64,000 nucleotides of DNA from NCBI RefSeq assembly GCF_023823125.1, contig NZ_CP090949.1, forward strand, positions 62,001 through 126,000, read 5' to 3'. Below the pieces are notes generated by a model. The model worked only from the letters and a program-made list of their open reading frames with translations, searched no databases and was not told the origin of the DNA. Source of the stretch: Erythrobacter aurantius (GTDB lineage: Bacteria; Pseudomonadota; Alphaproteobacteria; Sphingomonadales; Sphingomonadaceae). This document shows, one piece after another, positions 1 through 8,100 of the stretch. Numbering within the stretch: the stretch's first letter is position 1; each line of letters starts with the position of its first letter. Made by a program: the position numbers and the translations under genes.

Positions 1-183
1 ATGATCGCCAAATTCGATTACCAGCAGGTCAGCCAAGGTACGATGCTTGATCCTGTACTCCAGCCGGGCGATCGGGTGGTGATGGGAACCGACGGTCTGT
101 CCGTATTCTACCAGAACCTGCTTCAAGCCCTGCCTGCCTTCGGCATCTTCGGGGTTGCAGCGATAAACAACAGTAACAACTGA
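1..183 (+). CDS. Polysaccharide export protein, C-terminal fragment (Wza/BexD-like)
   Basis: The window opens inside this gene; the Met at codon 1 is probably internal, so only the last 60 residues are visible. They include a PVLQPGDRVVMGTDG segment, typical of the C-terminal SLBB/soluble-ligand region of outer-membrane polysaccharide export proteins, then a short hydrophobic tail. The stop at 181-183 lies 4 bases before the tyrosine autokinase start, the usual export-protein/co-polymerase pairing. The protein would form the outer-membrane exit channel for the exopolysaccharide made by this locus. The family call is an inference from a short piece plus the neighbour. Confidence 0.6.
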   Translation: MIAKFDYQQVSQGTMLDPVLQPGDRVVMGTDGLSVFYQNLLQALPAFGIFGVAAINNSNN

Positions 184-187
184 ACCA

Positions 188-2398
188 ATGAACGATCGGT
201 CCATCATTGACCCGTCCGAACCGGACGGCCGTGGCACTTGGCTAGAGGCCTATTTGCCTGAGAATCAGCTGGCTCATCCTGCTCCGCAGGCGCCGCAACT
301 GATCAGTCTCGCGACGATCAGGGGCATTGTCTATCGGCAGCGTTGGCTGTTCGCAGGTGTGATACTTGCTGCACTGACGGTCGGACTGATCATCACTCTC
401 CTTGCCACGCCCATGTATCAGGCCACGGCTAAGGTAAGTGTGGCACCATATGGTGCCTTCATTCTCGAGGGGCAGGACGTACAGCAAGGGATCGCAAGCA
501 ATCAGGTAGGCGATTATCTGGCAACTCAGGTCGAACTGATCCAGAGCCGAAGCCTTGCAGAGATCGTCGTCGCTGATCGTCAATTGGGTGAGCGATACGA
601 CCTCCTCGGTAGCAACATCGATGAAGCTCGCTCTCCTGACATGACCGACGAGCAGTGGCTCGAAGCCAAGAATGCCATGGCTGCCACGGTGCTTTCGCAA
701 GGCGTCATTGCCGAAGTTCCGGCTGAAAGCTGGGTTATTCCGATCACATTCCAGTCCGACAATCCGGCTTTGGCGGCAGAGATGGCGAACGCCTATGCGG
801 ATGCCTTTATCGCGTCGGACTCACGAGAAACGGTCGAAGGCAACGAATACGCGATCGATTATCTGCGAGACCAGATCGACATCGTTCGTGGCAAGCTTGA
901 GGAAGCAGAGCGGAATACAAATGCCTATGCCCGCAGCAGCGGCATTATTGTCCAGCCTACGGTTTCCGAAGACGGCAGCACAAGCAGTTCGACTATCACC
1001 AATTCGAATCTGGCGAATATCAGCCAGCGGGTTGCTGATGCCCGCGCCGCACGGATTGCGGCCGAGCAGAAGTGGCGTGCAATCGAGAACCTGCCGGCTT
1101 CTCAGCTCCCAGAAGTACAGAACAATCAGGTACTTCAACGGCTTGTGACTGATCGCACCGGAAAGCTCGCCGAGCTGTCCGACCTGCGCCAGCGCTACAG
1201 CGACGAATTCCCGCAAATTCGCAACCTTCTTGCCCAGATTGCGATTCTTGACGAGCAGATCCAGCGCAGCAGCGCCGACATCAAGGCGACCGTTCGCAAT
1301 GAGTTCATCGTCGCACGCAATCAGGAGCAGGCGCTGCAAAGCGAACTCGGATCGCTTTCAAGCGAATCCCTCGCCGAGCAAGACGAAATGGTTCAGCTGA
1401 CCGTGCTTGAGCGCGAAGCTGAAGCTTTGCGACAGCAACTGCGCTCGCTGCTTGAACGCTACAACCAGATCAGCAGTGCTGCCAACGTGAACAGCGGCAC
1501 GATGACAAAGATCGAAAGCGCGCTTGTACCCGGTAGCCCTTATGCGCCGAGCCTGGTTCAGAACCTTGGCCTCGCCCTCGTGCTTGGCATCAGTCTCGCT
1601 GCCGGCCTCGCAGTCTTGCGTGAAATGTTCGACGATCGAATCCGCTCGCTGGATGAAGTCGAGCAGAAGATCGACCTTCCGCTCATCGGGCACACCCCGC
1701 ATGTGAGCGAGAAGGATATCGAGGTCGAAAGTTCGAACAACTTCACCTCGCTGATGGAAGCCTATGCCTCGATCAAGGCTGCGATCGACTTCTCGCTTCC
1801 GCGCAGTCGCAACGTCCTGCAATTGACCAGCACGCACGAGTCAGAAGGCAAGTCGACCACCGCCGTCGTCCTTGCTGACTTGTTCGCCCGGTCAGGCCGC
1901 AAGACCTTGCTTATCGATGCAGACCTTCGTCGTCCGTCAGTCGCACGACTGCTGGAGTTGGAACGCCCACAGATCGGCCTCGTCGAGGTTGTACTTGGTC
2001 ACGCCAAGCTTGAGGATGCCGTCGTCAAGGGCGTTCATGACAACCTCGAAGTCCTGCCTGTCGGCGCCGTTCCGCCCAATCCGACGGAAATTCTATCGTC
2101 TGACGAATTCGCGGCATTCATCGACAAGTACCGCAACGAGTATTCGTTGATCATCTTCGATTCCTGCCCGGTTCTGGGCCTTGCAGACGCACCGCTTCTC
2201 GCTCGTCTCATGGATGGCACCATCTTCGTCCTTGAAGCGAACAAGGCACCCTTCTCTCAGGCCCGCAATGCTGTGAAGCGCCTGCGCAGTGCCGGAGGCA
2301 ATGTCCTCGGGCTGATCCTGACGAAGTATCGCGCGCTCGAAGCCGGTCATTCCTATGGGTATCAGTACAGCTATTACGAGTATGGTTCAGGTCGATAA
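188..2398 (+). CDS. Polysaccharide co-polymerase / tyrosine autokinase (Wzc-like BY-kinase)
   Basis: 736 residues. Architecture: cytoplasmic N-tail, membrane segment near residues 53-73, a Wzz-type periplasmic region with long coiled-coil (about 190-430), a second membrane segment near 455-475, then a cytoplasmic bacterial tyrosine kinase domain. The kinase shows Walker A (SEGKSTT, about 552), Walker A' (LLIDADLRRP, about 573) and Walker B (LIIFDSCPV, about 654). It ends with a tyrosine cluster (six Tyr in the last ~14 residues), the usual autophosphorylation tail. Wzc-type proteins control chain length and export through cycles of Tyr phosphorylation. It sits 4 bp behind the export gene, so the two are probably one transcript. 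The fused co-polymerase/kinase arrangement is the proteobacterial form. Confidence 0.93.
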   Translation: MNDRSIIDPSEPDGRGTWLEAYLPENQLAHPAPQAPQLISLATIRGIVYRQRWLFAGVILAALTVGLIITLLATPMYQATAKVSVAPYGAFILEGQDVQQGIASNQVGDYLATQVELIQSRSLAEIVVADRQLGERYDLLGSNIDEARSPDMTDEQWLEAKNAMAATVLSQGVIAEVPAESWVIPITFQSDNPALAAEMANAYADAFIASDSRETVEGNEYAIDYLRDQIDIVRGKLEEAERNTNAYARSSGIIVQPTVSEDGSTSSSTITNSNLANISQRVADARAARIAAEQKWRAIENLPASQLPEVQNNQVLQRLVTDRTGKLAELSDLRQRYSDEFPQIRNLLAQIAILDEQIQRSSADIKATVRNEFIVARNQEQALQSELGSLSSESLAEQDEMVQLTVLEREAEALRQQLRSLLERYNQISSAANVNSGTMTKIESALVPGSPYAPSLVQNLGLALVLGISLAAGLAVLREMFDDRIRSLDEVEQKIDLPLIGHTPHVSEKDIEVESSNNFTSLMEAYASIKAAIDFSLPRSRNVLQLTSTHESEGKSTTAVVLADLFARSGRKTLLIDADLRRPSVARLLELERPQIGLVEVVLGHAKLEDAVVKGVHDNLEVLPVGAVPPNPTEILSSDEFAAFIDKYRNEYSLIIFDSCPVLGLADAPLLARLMDGTIFVLEANKAPFSQARNAVKRLRSAGGNVLGLILTKYRALEAGHSYGYQYSYYEYGSGR

Positions 2399-2412
2399 CG
2401 GCTTGGCTTCAA

Positions 2413-2453
2413 TGGCGTGGGCCGTTGCTCAGATTGAGCAAGGGCCCACGCCA
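2413..2453 (+). other. Long near-perfect intergenic hairpin
   Basis: An 11-bp arm (TGGCGTGGGCC, 2413-2423) pairs with 2443-2453, and directly inside it a 7-bp arm (TTGCTCA, 2425-2431) pairs with 2435-2441, leaving a GAT loop and a single G-G mismatch. It lies 15 bases after the autokinase stop and 60 before the next gene on the same strand. No T-run follows, so it is not a typical intrinsic terminator. It may stabilise the 3' end or reduce read-through into the glycosyltransferases. Confidence 0.7.
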
Positions 2454-2512
2454 CCAGTGCAAGGATCACCCCTTGCGATAGGGCTGCAATCTAACCGCGG
2501 AAGTTCAGGTAC

Positions 2513-3388
2513 GTGACCAAGTCCCTACCCTTCACATTGATTATCCCCGCTCACAACGAAGCAGCGGTCATTGAGCGCTGCCTCAAGACCGCCTTGGCCG
2601 AAGCCCCCGATGACGGGAGTGTCGAAGTAATTGTAGCCGCGAACGGGTGCAGTGACGATACGGTCAGCTTGGCAAAGATGGCGGCTCCGCAGGCAACCGT
2701 TCTTGATCTCCCGACCGGCTCAAAAACAAAAGCGATCAATGCTGCGAACGCGATCGCGTCCCGGTTTCCCCGCATCTACCTCGATGCCGATATCGAATGT
2801 TCGTACCGATCTCTACTGGCGATGGCGGTGGTGTTGACCGAACCGGATGTCATGACTGCTTCGCCAAAAATCAGGCTTGAGCTGGGACACTGCAACCGAT
2901 GGATCAAGGCCTACTACGCGGCATGGCTCAAACAGCCTTTTGCCAAGTCGGGAAAAGGTGGTGCCGGATGTTACGGCCTTTCCCAGACCGCGCTTGAAAG
3001 CATTGGTGAATTTCCGCCGATCATCGGGGATGACATCTGGATCCATACCCGCTTTCCCGACGAGCAGAAGCGGCTTGTTCAAAGTGATGCCCTAGGCAGG
3101 GAAGTGTTCTCGATCGTCAGGCCACCGAAAACCCTGTGGCAACAGGTGAAGGTCGAAGCGCGGAGGATAGAGGGCAACGCAGACGTAAAAAGGGACTACC
3201 CCAGCGCCTATGTCGATATCGCGAGAGAAGGCGGCGGGCTTGGTGGCGCGTTGAAAAGCGGAACTGGCCCTTTCGATCTCGCGGTTTTTCTGACCGCCAA
3301 GGTTCTCGTAAGGATTGAGATGCGCCGCAAGCGGCTGTTCGGCAAGCGAACGGAATGGACGCGGGACCTCAGCTCCCGGGGGGCATGA
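2513..3388 (+). CDS. Glycosyltransferase family 2 (ExoA-like)
   Basis: 291 residues, probably starting at GTG 2513. The N-terminus has the GT-A opening LIIPAHNEAAVIERC and a DAD metal-binding motif (YLDADIEC, about residue 95). The C-terminal part is basic and contains no clear membrane helix. It should transfer a sugar from a nucleotide donor to the lipid-linked repeat unit on the cytoplasmic face. Its stop is followed directly by the ATG of the next glycosyltransferase (TGA-ATG), so the two are translated together. Donor and acceptor cannot be read from sequence. Confidence 0.85.
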   Translation: MTKSLPFTLIIPAHNEAAVIERCLKTALAEAPDDGSVEVIVAANGCSDDTVSLAKMAAPQATVLDLPTGSKTKAINAANAIASRFPRIYLDADIECSYRSLLAMAVVLTEPDVMTASPKIRLELGHCNRWIKAYYAAWLKQPFAKSGKGGAGCYGLSQTALESIGEFPPIIGDDIWIHTRFPDEQKRLVQSDALGREVFSIVRPPKTLWQQVKVEARRIEGNADVKRDYPSAYVDIAREGGGLGGALKSGTGPFDLAVFLTAKVLVRIEMRRKRLFGKRTEWTRDLSSRGA

Positions 3389-4378
3389 ATGCAAGCAAGT
3401 GAACCGCATGCTGGTGGCCCCGGGAGTCCGAACGTCAGCATTCTTGTCGTCGGCTACAATTCGGCAGCCCTAATTCGGAACTGCCTGAATTCGGTAGCCG
3501 CTGCATGCACCAGGTCTGCCTATGAGATACTATTCGTAGATCAGGGCGACGGCACCACCGAAGCTGTTGTCAGGGCCGATTTCCCTGACGTCAGGATTGT
3601 CCCGAGTGAGGGGAATCTTGGCTTTGCTGGTGGGAACAATCTGCTTGCCCGCTTTGCCACTGGTACAAACCTTCTCTTGCTCAATCCCGATGTTGAACTG
3701 CATCCGGGATCAATCGACGCTTTGCTTGATGCAAGCGAACGCCATGCCGATGGATCGGCTTGGGGCGGTGTGACGCTTGATCGGAACGGTGATCCCGATG
3801 TCGGGAACACAGTTCATGTTCCTTCACTTCGCGAAATGGCTAGCCGCCTGGTGGGCCGTTCGCGAGTTGCGCTTCGAAGCGGGCAAACGTTTGAAAAGGA
3901 CGAACCCGCGAAAGTGTTGAGTGGAGGGTTCGTCATGATCGCCAGAAGTGCGTGGGACGAAGCCGGCGGTCTGGATCAACGGTTTTTCCTGTATTGCGAG
4001 GAAGTGGACCTTTTCTGCCGCTTGCACCTTGCAGGGCATACATTCTGGCGGATTGCAAAGGCGCGTGCCCATCATGATATCGGCCATGGAGAGGCTGCGT
4101 CGCCAATGCGCGTGGTATATCTGACGGCGGGCATAATGCAGTTTGCCCGGCTGCACTGGTCAAAGCCCCGCCAGTGGGTTGCCATTTTCCTGATTTGGCT
4201 AGGCGCGGTCCAGCGCTTCGCCATTGGCATGTTGATGTCGCCCGTAGGCAAACAATTCAAGGTTCTGCGCGATAGCAACAGATTGCTTGCGACGCGGCCC
4301 AGCTATTGGCGCTTCGGATACGATCCGGAGAGGGGTTTGCTTGCGCGATTAAATCGTGCAGGAAGTAAGATGCCATAG
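3389..4378 (+). CDS. Glycosyltransferase family 2, rhamnosyltransferase-like
   Basis: 329 residues. It has the opening VSILVVGYNSAALIRNCL and the LLLNPDVELHPGSI segment characteristic of the WbbL/RfbF-type GT2 subgroup, in which NPD stands where others have DxD. A downstream ED-type segment (FFLYCEEVDLFCRL) resembles the catalytic-base region of that subgroup. Near the C-terminus is a hydrophobic stretch (AIFLIWLGAVQRFAIGMLM). Because the same locus encodes the whole dTDP-L-rhamnose pathway, a rhamnosyl or related deoxysugar transfer is a reasonable inference, not shown. It starts immediately after the preceding GT2. Confidence 0.83.
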   Translation: MQASEPHAGGPGSPNVSILVVGYNSAALIRNCLNSVAAACTRSAYEILFVDQGDGTTEAVVRADFPDVRIVPSEGNLGFAGGNNLLARFATGTNLLLLNPDVELHPGSIDALLDASERHADGSAWGGVTLDRNGDPDVGNTVHVPSLREMASRLVGRSRVALRSGQTFEKDEPAKVLSGGFVMIARSAWDEAGGLDQRFFLYCEEVDLFCRLHLAGHTFWRIAKARAHHDIGHGEAASPMRVVYLTAGIMQFARLHWSKPRQWVAIFLIWLGAVQRFAIGMLMSPVGKQFKVLRDSNRLLATRPSYWRFGYDPERGLLARLNRAGSKMP

Positions 4379-4390
4379 AGAAAGTTTCGT

Positions 4391-5842
4391 ATGACTGACG
4401 TGTCTGCTGTTTCCATTTCCGGAAAATATCTCATCACCTCAATGGAAGCTGAAACCTTAGACCTCCATAAGGTGCAGCTGAATACAAATTGGATCCTGTT
4501 CATAGACGGAACGCTCGATTTGATCGAGATCTGGCAGGACGATAATCGATTGGGTTGGCTGTTAGGCAAGGTCATTGATCTTCAAGTTCAAGCTGTTGCC
4601 CGTGACCGTGTCACGATTCCTTCCTCTCAAGGCCTTGAAGAGGCATGGCAAGAAATCTCGGAACGATTTTCGGGAAGTTGGCTGTGCTTAATTGATCAAG
4701 ACTCGAACATAGAATTGCGGCCTGATGCTTGTGCAACAGTTGGAGCGGTCTTCGATCCGGTCAGCCGCCAACTCGCGTCTCATGCATGCTTGATTGCGGG
4801 AGAAGACTATGATGCACGCTTGAATCAAGAACTGAGAAAAGAGAACGAAGTTGAACAAGATGGTTGGATCACTGGAGGCCTGACTGCTCATGAAGGTATT
4901 TTCAGACTTCTGCCAAACCATCGCGTATCTACCTCGGATTTTCAGACAAGCCGTTTACCCCTGACCATGCCCGATTATTCCGACGCCGTTGATGGCATTG
5001 TTGACGGCATGACATCAGAGGTTGTGGGGGTTACAAAATCATTGGTGTCAATAGCGCCTGTGCATGTCGCGCTTACTGGCGGAAATGAGACACGAGCTCT
5101 TTTGGCAATGCTCCGAAGCATGAAGGATATTCTAAGCTTCGTCACTGTTGAGTACCAAACAGGGGCAATGGATAGCGCAATTGCCAGCGAGTTGGCAACG
5201 CGACATCAATTGCAACATATTAGATTGGGAGAGAAGAGGGCAACCAAGGTTCAGCAGGCCGATTGGTCATATTGGGCAGGACACGCATTGGCCGGCGCGA
5301 ATAAGACTTTCTTCCCATCGGTGCAGCCATTAGCAGGCGGCTTCCTCGTTGGAGGGTTAGGAGGGGAGGTTGGCCGTGGATTCCTTTGGCCAAATCAGCT
5401 GCAAAATAGCACTCTCATATCGCCAAAGCTTATCATGGCCCGATTGAAGCTTCCTCATTCGAAGCCAACCTATAAGGCCGTGTCTTCTTGGTACGAAACA
5501 CTCCCAAGTGGGCTTGACCCATTTCAGATCTTAGATCTTGCGTACCTTGAATTGCGGATGGGGCCATGGGCTTACGCACAACCCAGAATAGCCAATGGAC
5601 CTCGCTCTGTGCACCCGCTCATTTCGTATCCACAGTTTAGGCGTATGCGATCGATACCGCCAGAACAGCGGCTCGACAACGGGATGATTAAACGGTTGAT
5701 CCAAGCGAACTGGGATGAACTACTGCGAGTCCCAATCAATGCATACGGTGATTGGCGTGACTATCGCGAGAAATTGATGCGTGGGATTAGGCGCCCAGAT
5801 CGAGCAATGCGAAAGATTAAAATGCTTATGACAACCCGATAG
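4391..5842 (+). CDS. Asparagine-synthase-like protein of the polysaccharide locus, degenerate PP-loop
   Basis: 483 residues with the overall layout of class B asparagine-synthase-like proteins: an N-terminal region resembling a glutaminase fold without an N-terminal Cys, then an ATP-pyrophosphatase-like region. The PP-loop is altered: the segment VHVALTGGNETRALLAML (about residues 226-243) has GGNETR where active enzymes have SGGxDS, so ATP-dependent amidation is doubtful. A later LVGGLGGEVGRGF segment resembles the second nucleotide-binding loop. The gene is visibly AT-richer than its neighbours, suggesting recent acquisition with the next gene. Such homologues occur in exopolysaccharide loci; the role here is unknown. 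It starts 12 bases after the GT2 stop. Confidence 0.6.
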   Translation: MTDVSAVSISGKYLITSMEAETLDLHKVQLNTNWILFIDGTLDLIEIWQDDNRLGWLLGKVIDLQVQAVARDRVTIPSSQGLEEAWQEISERFSGSWLCLIDQDSNIELRPDACATVGAVFDPVSRQLASHACLIAGEDYDARLNQELRKENEVEQDGWITGGLTAHEGIFRLLPNHRVSTSDFQTSRLPLTMPDYSDAVDGIVDGMTSEVVGVTKSLVSIAPVHVALTGGNETRALLAMLRSMKDILSFVTVEYQTGAMDSAIASELATRHQLQHIRLGEKRATKVQQADWSYWAGHALAGANKTFFPSVQPLAGGFLVGGLGGEVGRGFLWPNQLQNSTLISPKLIMARLKLPHSKPTYKAVSSWYETLPSGLDPFQILDLAYLELRMGPWAYAQPRIANGPRSVHPLISYPQFRRMRSIPPEQRLDNGMIKRLIQANWDELLRVPINAYGDWRDYREKLMRGIRRPDRAMRKIKMLMTTR

Positions 5843-5887
5843 TGAGCATCCTATAGGACTTCAGCAAAAAAGATCGTCCACAGCGAT

Positions 5888-7222
5888 CTACGCTGAGGCT
5901 TTTTCACTGCTGTTCTCAACATGCCAGCGATACCGAATAATCCTAGGCTGTTTATAATCACCTAGGCTCACCGCGATACCCAAGAGCATAAAGAACCACA
6001 CCAAGGCGGATAACCACAAGGAGACCGAATTAACTCCCAGTGCGAACACCGCCAAAGCGATCGCCACCCCGCGCAGCAGACGCCGGTCAACAGAACCCAA
6101 ACTTTCTGAATTGCGGGCGACGCAATACACTCCCCACACGGTCGCGAAGATAAGAAGGATCGAGGCCGGGATCCCAAATCTGAGTGCCATAATCAGCCAG
6201 AAGTGATCGAATGAACCTGAATGCATCCAATCTGGGCGGTCCCAGTCATCATAGCCTATTCCAAAGAATGGATTTCGCTCAATGTTCTCCGTACCGTACT
6301 TCCAGATCAGAATTCTATTGTATGCCGAGGCAGTGTTGAGCGAAGCGTATCGAACAAGCAATCCATATGTGCCCGTGTTACTTACCGTTTCAACTATGAC
6401 AAACACGACCGAGGAAAAAGCCAACAGCAGTCGCCAGCTAAAATTGTAAAATCGTTCGGTCAGCCAATTGTAGGCCCATAAGAGAGCTCCGAAGACCAAA
6501 CCGAGCAATGCTGCGGAACTCATTGAGAAGAAGGCACCCATGGCGGCGAAGATACCAAAAAGTTTCGGCCAGCCTTTAATACCCGAGCCAAGAAAAATGG
6601 TTAAGAAGCTGGCAAGGAAAATGCCCGCCAAGATCGGGTGAGGGAAATTCGCTGCGCCGCGCAATAGCCCCATACGCGTATCACCTCTAAGCGGCATTGG
6701 CTGTCCCGTGACGGCTGACGCGGCTGATTGGATAATTCTCACATGTGTGATTGCTTCCAACACAACGGTGGCACTGATGATAGCTAATCCCGGAGCACTA
6801 GCAATCAGGAAGAGGCGCAAGTCACGGGGGGATTGAATGCCAACTCGAGCCAAAAAATATGCGAGCGCGATGTCGATAGTATGGGCACCACCCTGAACCA
6901 AGGCAGTACCGATACTGCCGCTTGTCATATACGACGCTAGCCAAACCCAAGCTACAGCTGATGCGATGAATAAGTCGGGCCATGCGAACCGAAGTCTACC
7001 TGAAAACGCTCCAGCCAATAGGTAGATCGCCCCGGCCATGACGAAGACACGATAAGGCGGCAGATAAACCCCGAAAATCCGGAAGTTAAATTGCTCAGGG
7101 ATGAAAAGGAAATATAGTAATGCCACCGCCAAATAGACAGGGATCACGCTTTCGGCTCTCCGGCGGAATCCTGATAGGCCCTCCGACACATGGGGCGTCA
7201 CTGATCGGTAGGTAGTAGCCAC
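5888..7222 (-). CDS. O-antigen ligase / polymerase-like membrane protein (Wzy_C type)
   Basis: 444 residues, probably starting at GTG 7222. The protein is almost wholly hydrophobic with about ten to twelve predicted membrane segments and one larger periplasmic loop (about 280-330) containing GTENIERNPFFGIGYDDWDRPDWMHSG-like residues, as in O-antigen ligase and Wzy-type polymerases (conserved NPxxGxG-like feature). It would polymerise or transfer repeat units on the periplasmic side. It is convergent with the preceding gene (45 bp gap) and, like it, less G+C-rich than the rest. Polymerase versus ligase cannot be decided from sequence. Confidence 0.8.
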   Translation of the reverse strand: MATTYRSVTPHVSEGLSGFRRRAESVIPVYLAVALLYFLFIPEQFNFRIFGVYLPPYRVFVMAGAIYLLAGAFSGRLRFAWPDLFIASAVAWVWLASYMTSGSIGTALVQGGAHTIDIALAYFLARVGIQSPRDLRLFLIASAPGLAIISATVVLEAITHVRIIQSAASAVTGQPMPLRGDTRMGLLRGAANFPHPILAGIFLASFLTIFLGSGIKGWPKLFGIFAAMGAFFSMSSAALLGLVFGALLWAYNWLTERFYNFSWRLLLAFSSVVFVIVETVSNTGTYGLLVRYASLNTASAYNRILIWKYGTENIERNPFFGIGYDDWDRPDWMHSGSFDHFWLIMALRFGIPASILLIFATVWGVYCVARNSESLGSVDRRLLRGVAIALAVFALGVNSVSLWLSALVWFFMLLGIAVSLGDYKQPRIIRYRWHVENSSEKASA

Positions 7223-7440
7223 TAGGATGTCCTAGCTACTTTTTGGATTTGAGCAAAGGTCGGTTTGGGATCTGGTGAAAAAAAATTGGCTTTGCATGCG
7301 GTACGTTGGTCAGGGCGAAATGCTATTCCGATGTATCGGTCGACCAATTCAGGTTGATGCCAGATCGTAACTGCAAGGCAATTGAAGCAATGCCATCGCA
7401 AATCTTTAGGGAACCGAATTCGAAAAGCAAGTTACAAGCC

Positions 7441-8100
7441 TCATGACCGAAATACCGCGAGTTGGCGATCTCTGAGATGAATTTGAGGCTCAAAGAATAG
7501 TTGGGGTTGGATACCGATTTCTCTCTTCAAGTCAGATGGTGTCATTTTCCACCACCCAGATCTCTCGATCTTTTCAATCGTTTCGTCGTTAAAGCGCTTT
7601 CTAATTAGTTTTGCCGGGTTGCCCGCCACTATCCCATAGGGCTCCACGTCCTTGGTCACGACCGCCCCGGCTGCGATCACTGCCCCCCGCCCGATCCGTT
7701 TGACCGATGGCAAGATCACGCTGCCATGCCCAAGCCAGACGTCATCTCCTATCTCCAGCGGCTCATGGGGAATCTTATCCTCCTCAACGACACCTAGAAG
7801 TTCATTATAGAAATAAGGAGTGAGCCCTAGGAACTCCAAGCCATGATTCCGTCGAAAGATGTAAGCCGTAGGTGAAACAGAACAGTATCTTCCAAATCGC
7901 GTTTTTCTTCCAATTCGAGTCGGGTCGAAACAGCCATAACTATATAAGCCGACCTCTATTTCATACTGAGCGAATATTTCTCGTCTCAGCTTCACACTAG
8001 AAAACTCATCCGACTTCAGGATTCTCTTTATTTTTCCTGCAATCCTACGCAGCATTGGAATTCTCCGGACAACATTCTTGCGCTCGAGAGCCGGTCTCAC
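7441..8100 (-). CDS. Left-handed beta-helix (hexapeptide) acetyltransferase, CatB/XAT-like
   Basis: 219 residues, GTG start overlapping the flippase stop (GTGA). The central and C-terminal parts carry hexapeptide repeats (IGDDVWLGHGSVILPSV, IGRGAVIAAGAVVTKDV) and end with the PYGIVAGNPAKLIRKRF motif of the xenobiotic/CatB-type O-acetyltransferases. It probably acetylates a sugar hydroxyl of the repeat unit using acetyl-CoA. It is the last gene of the leftward rfb operon; a 218-bp gene-free stretch separates it from the polymerase-like gene. Confidence 0.85.
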   Translation of the reverse strand: MRPALERKNVVRRIPMLRRIAGKIKRILKSDEFSSVKLRREIFAQYEIEVGLYSYGCFDPTRIGRKTRFGRYCSVSPTAYIFRRNHGLEFLGLTPYFYNELLGVVEEDKIPHEPLEIGDDVWLGHGSVILPSVKRIGRGAVIAAGAVVTKDVEPYGIVAGNPAKLIRKRFNDETIEKIERSGWWKMTPSDLKREIGIQPQLFFEPQIHLRDRQLAVFRS

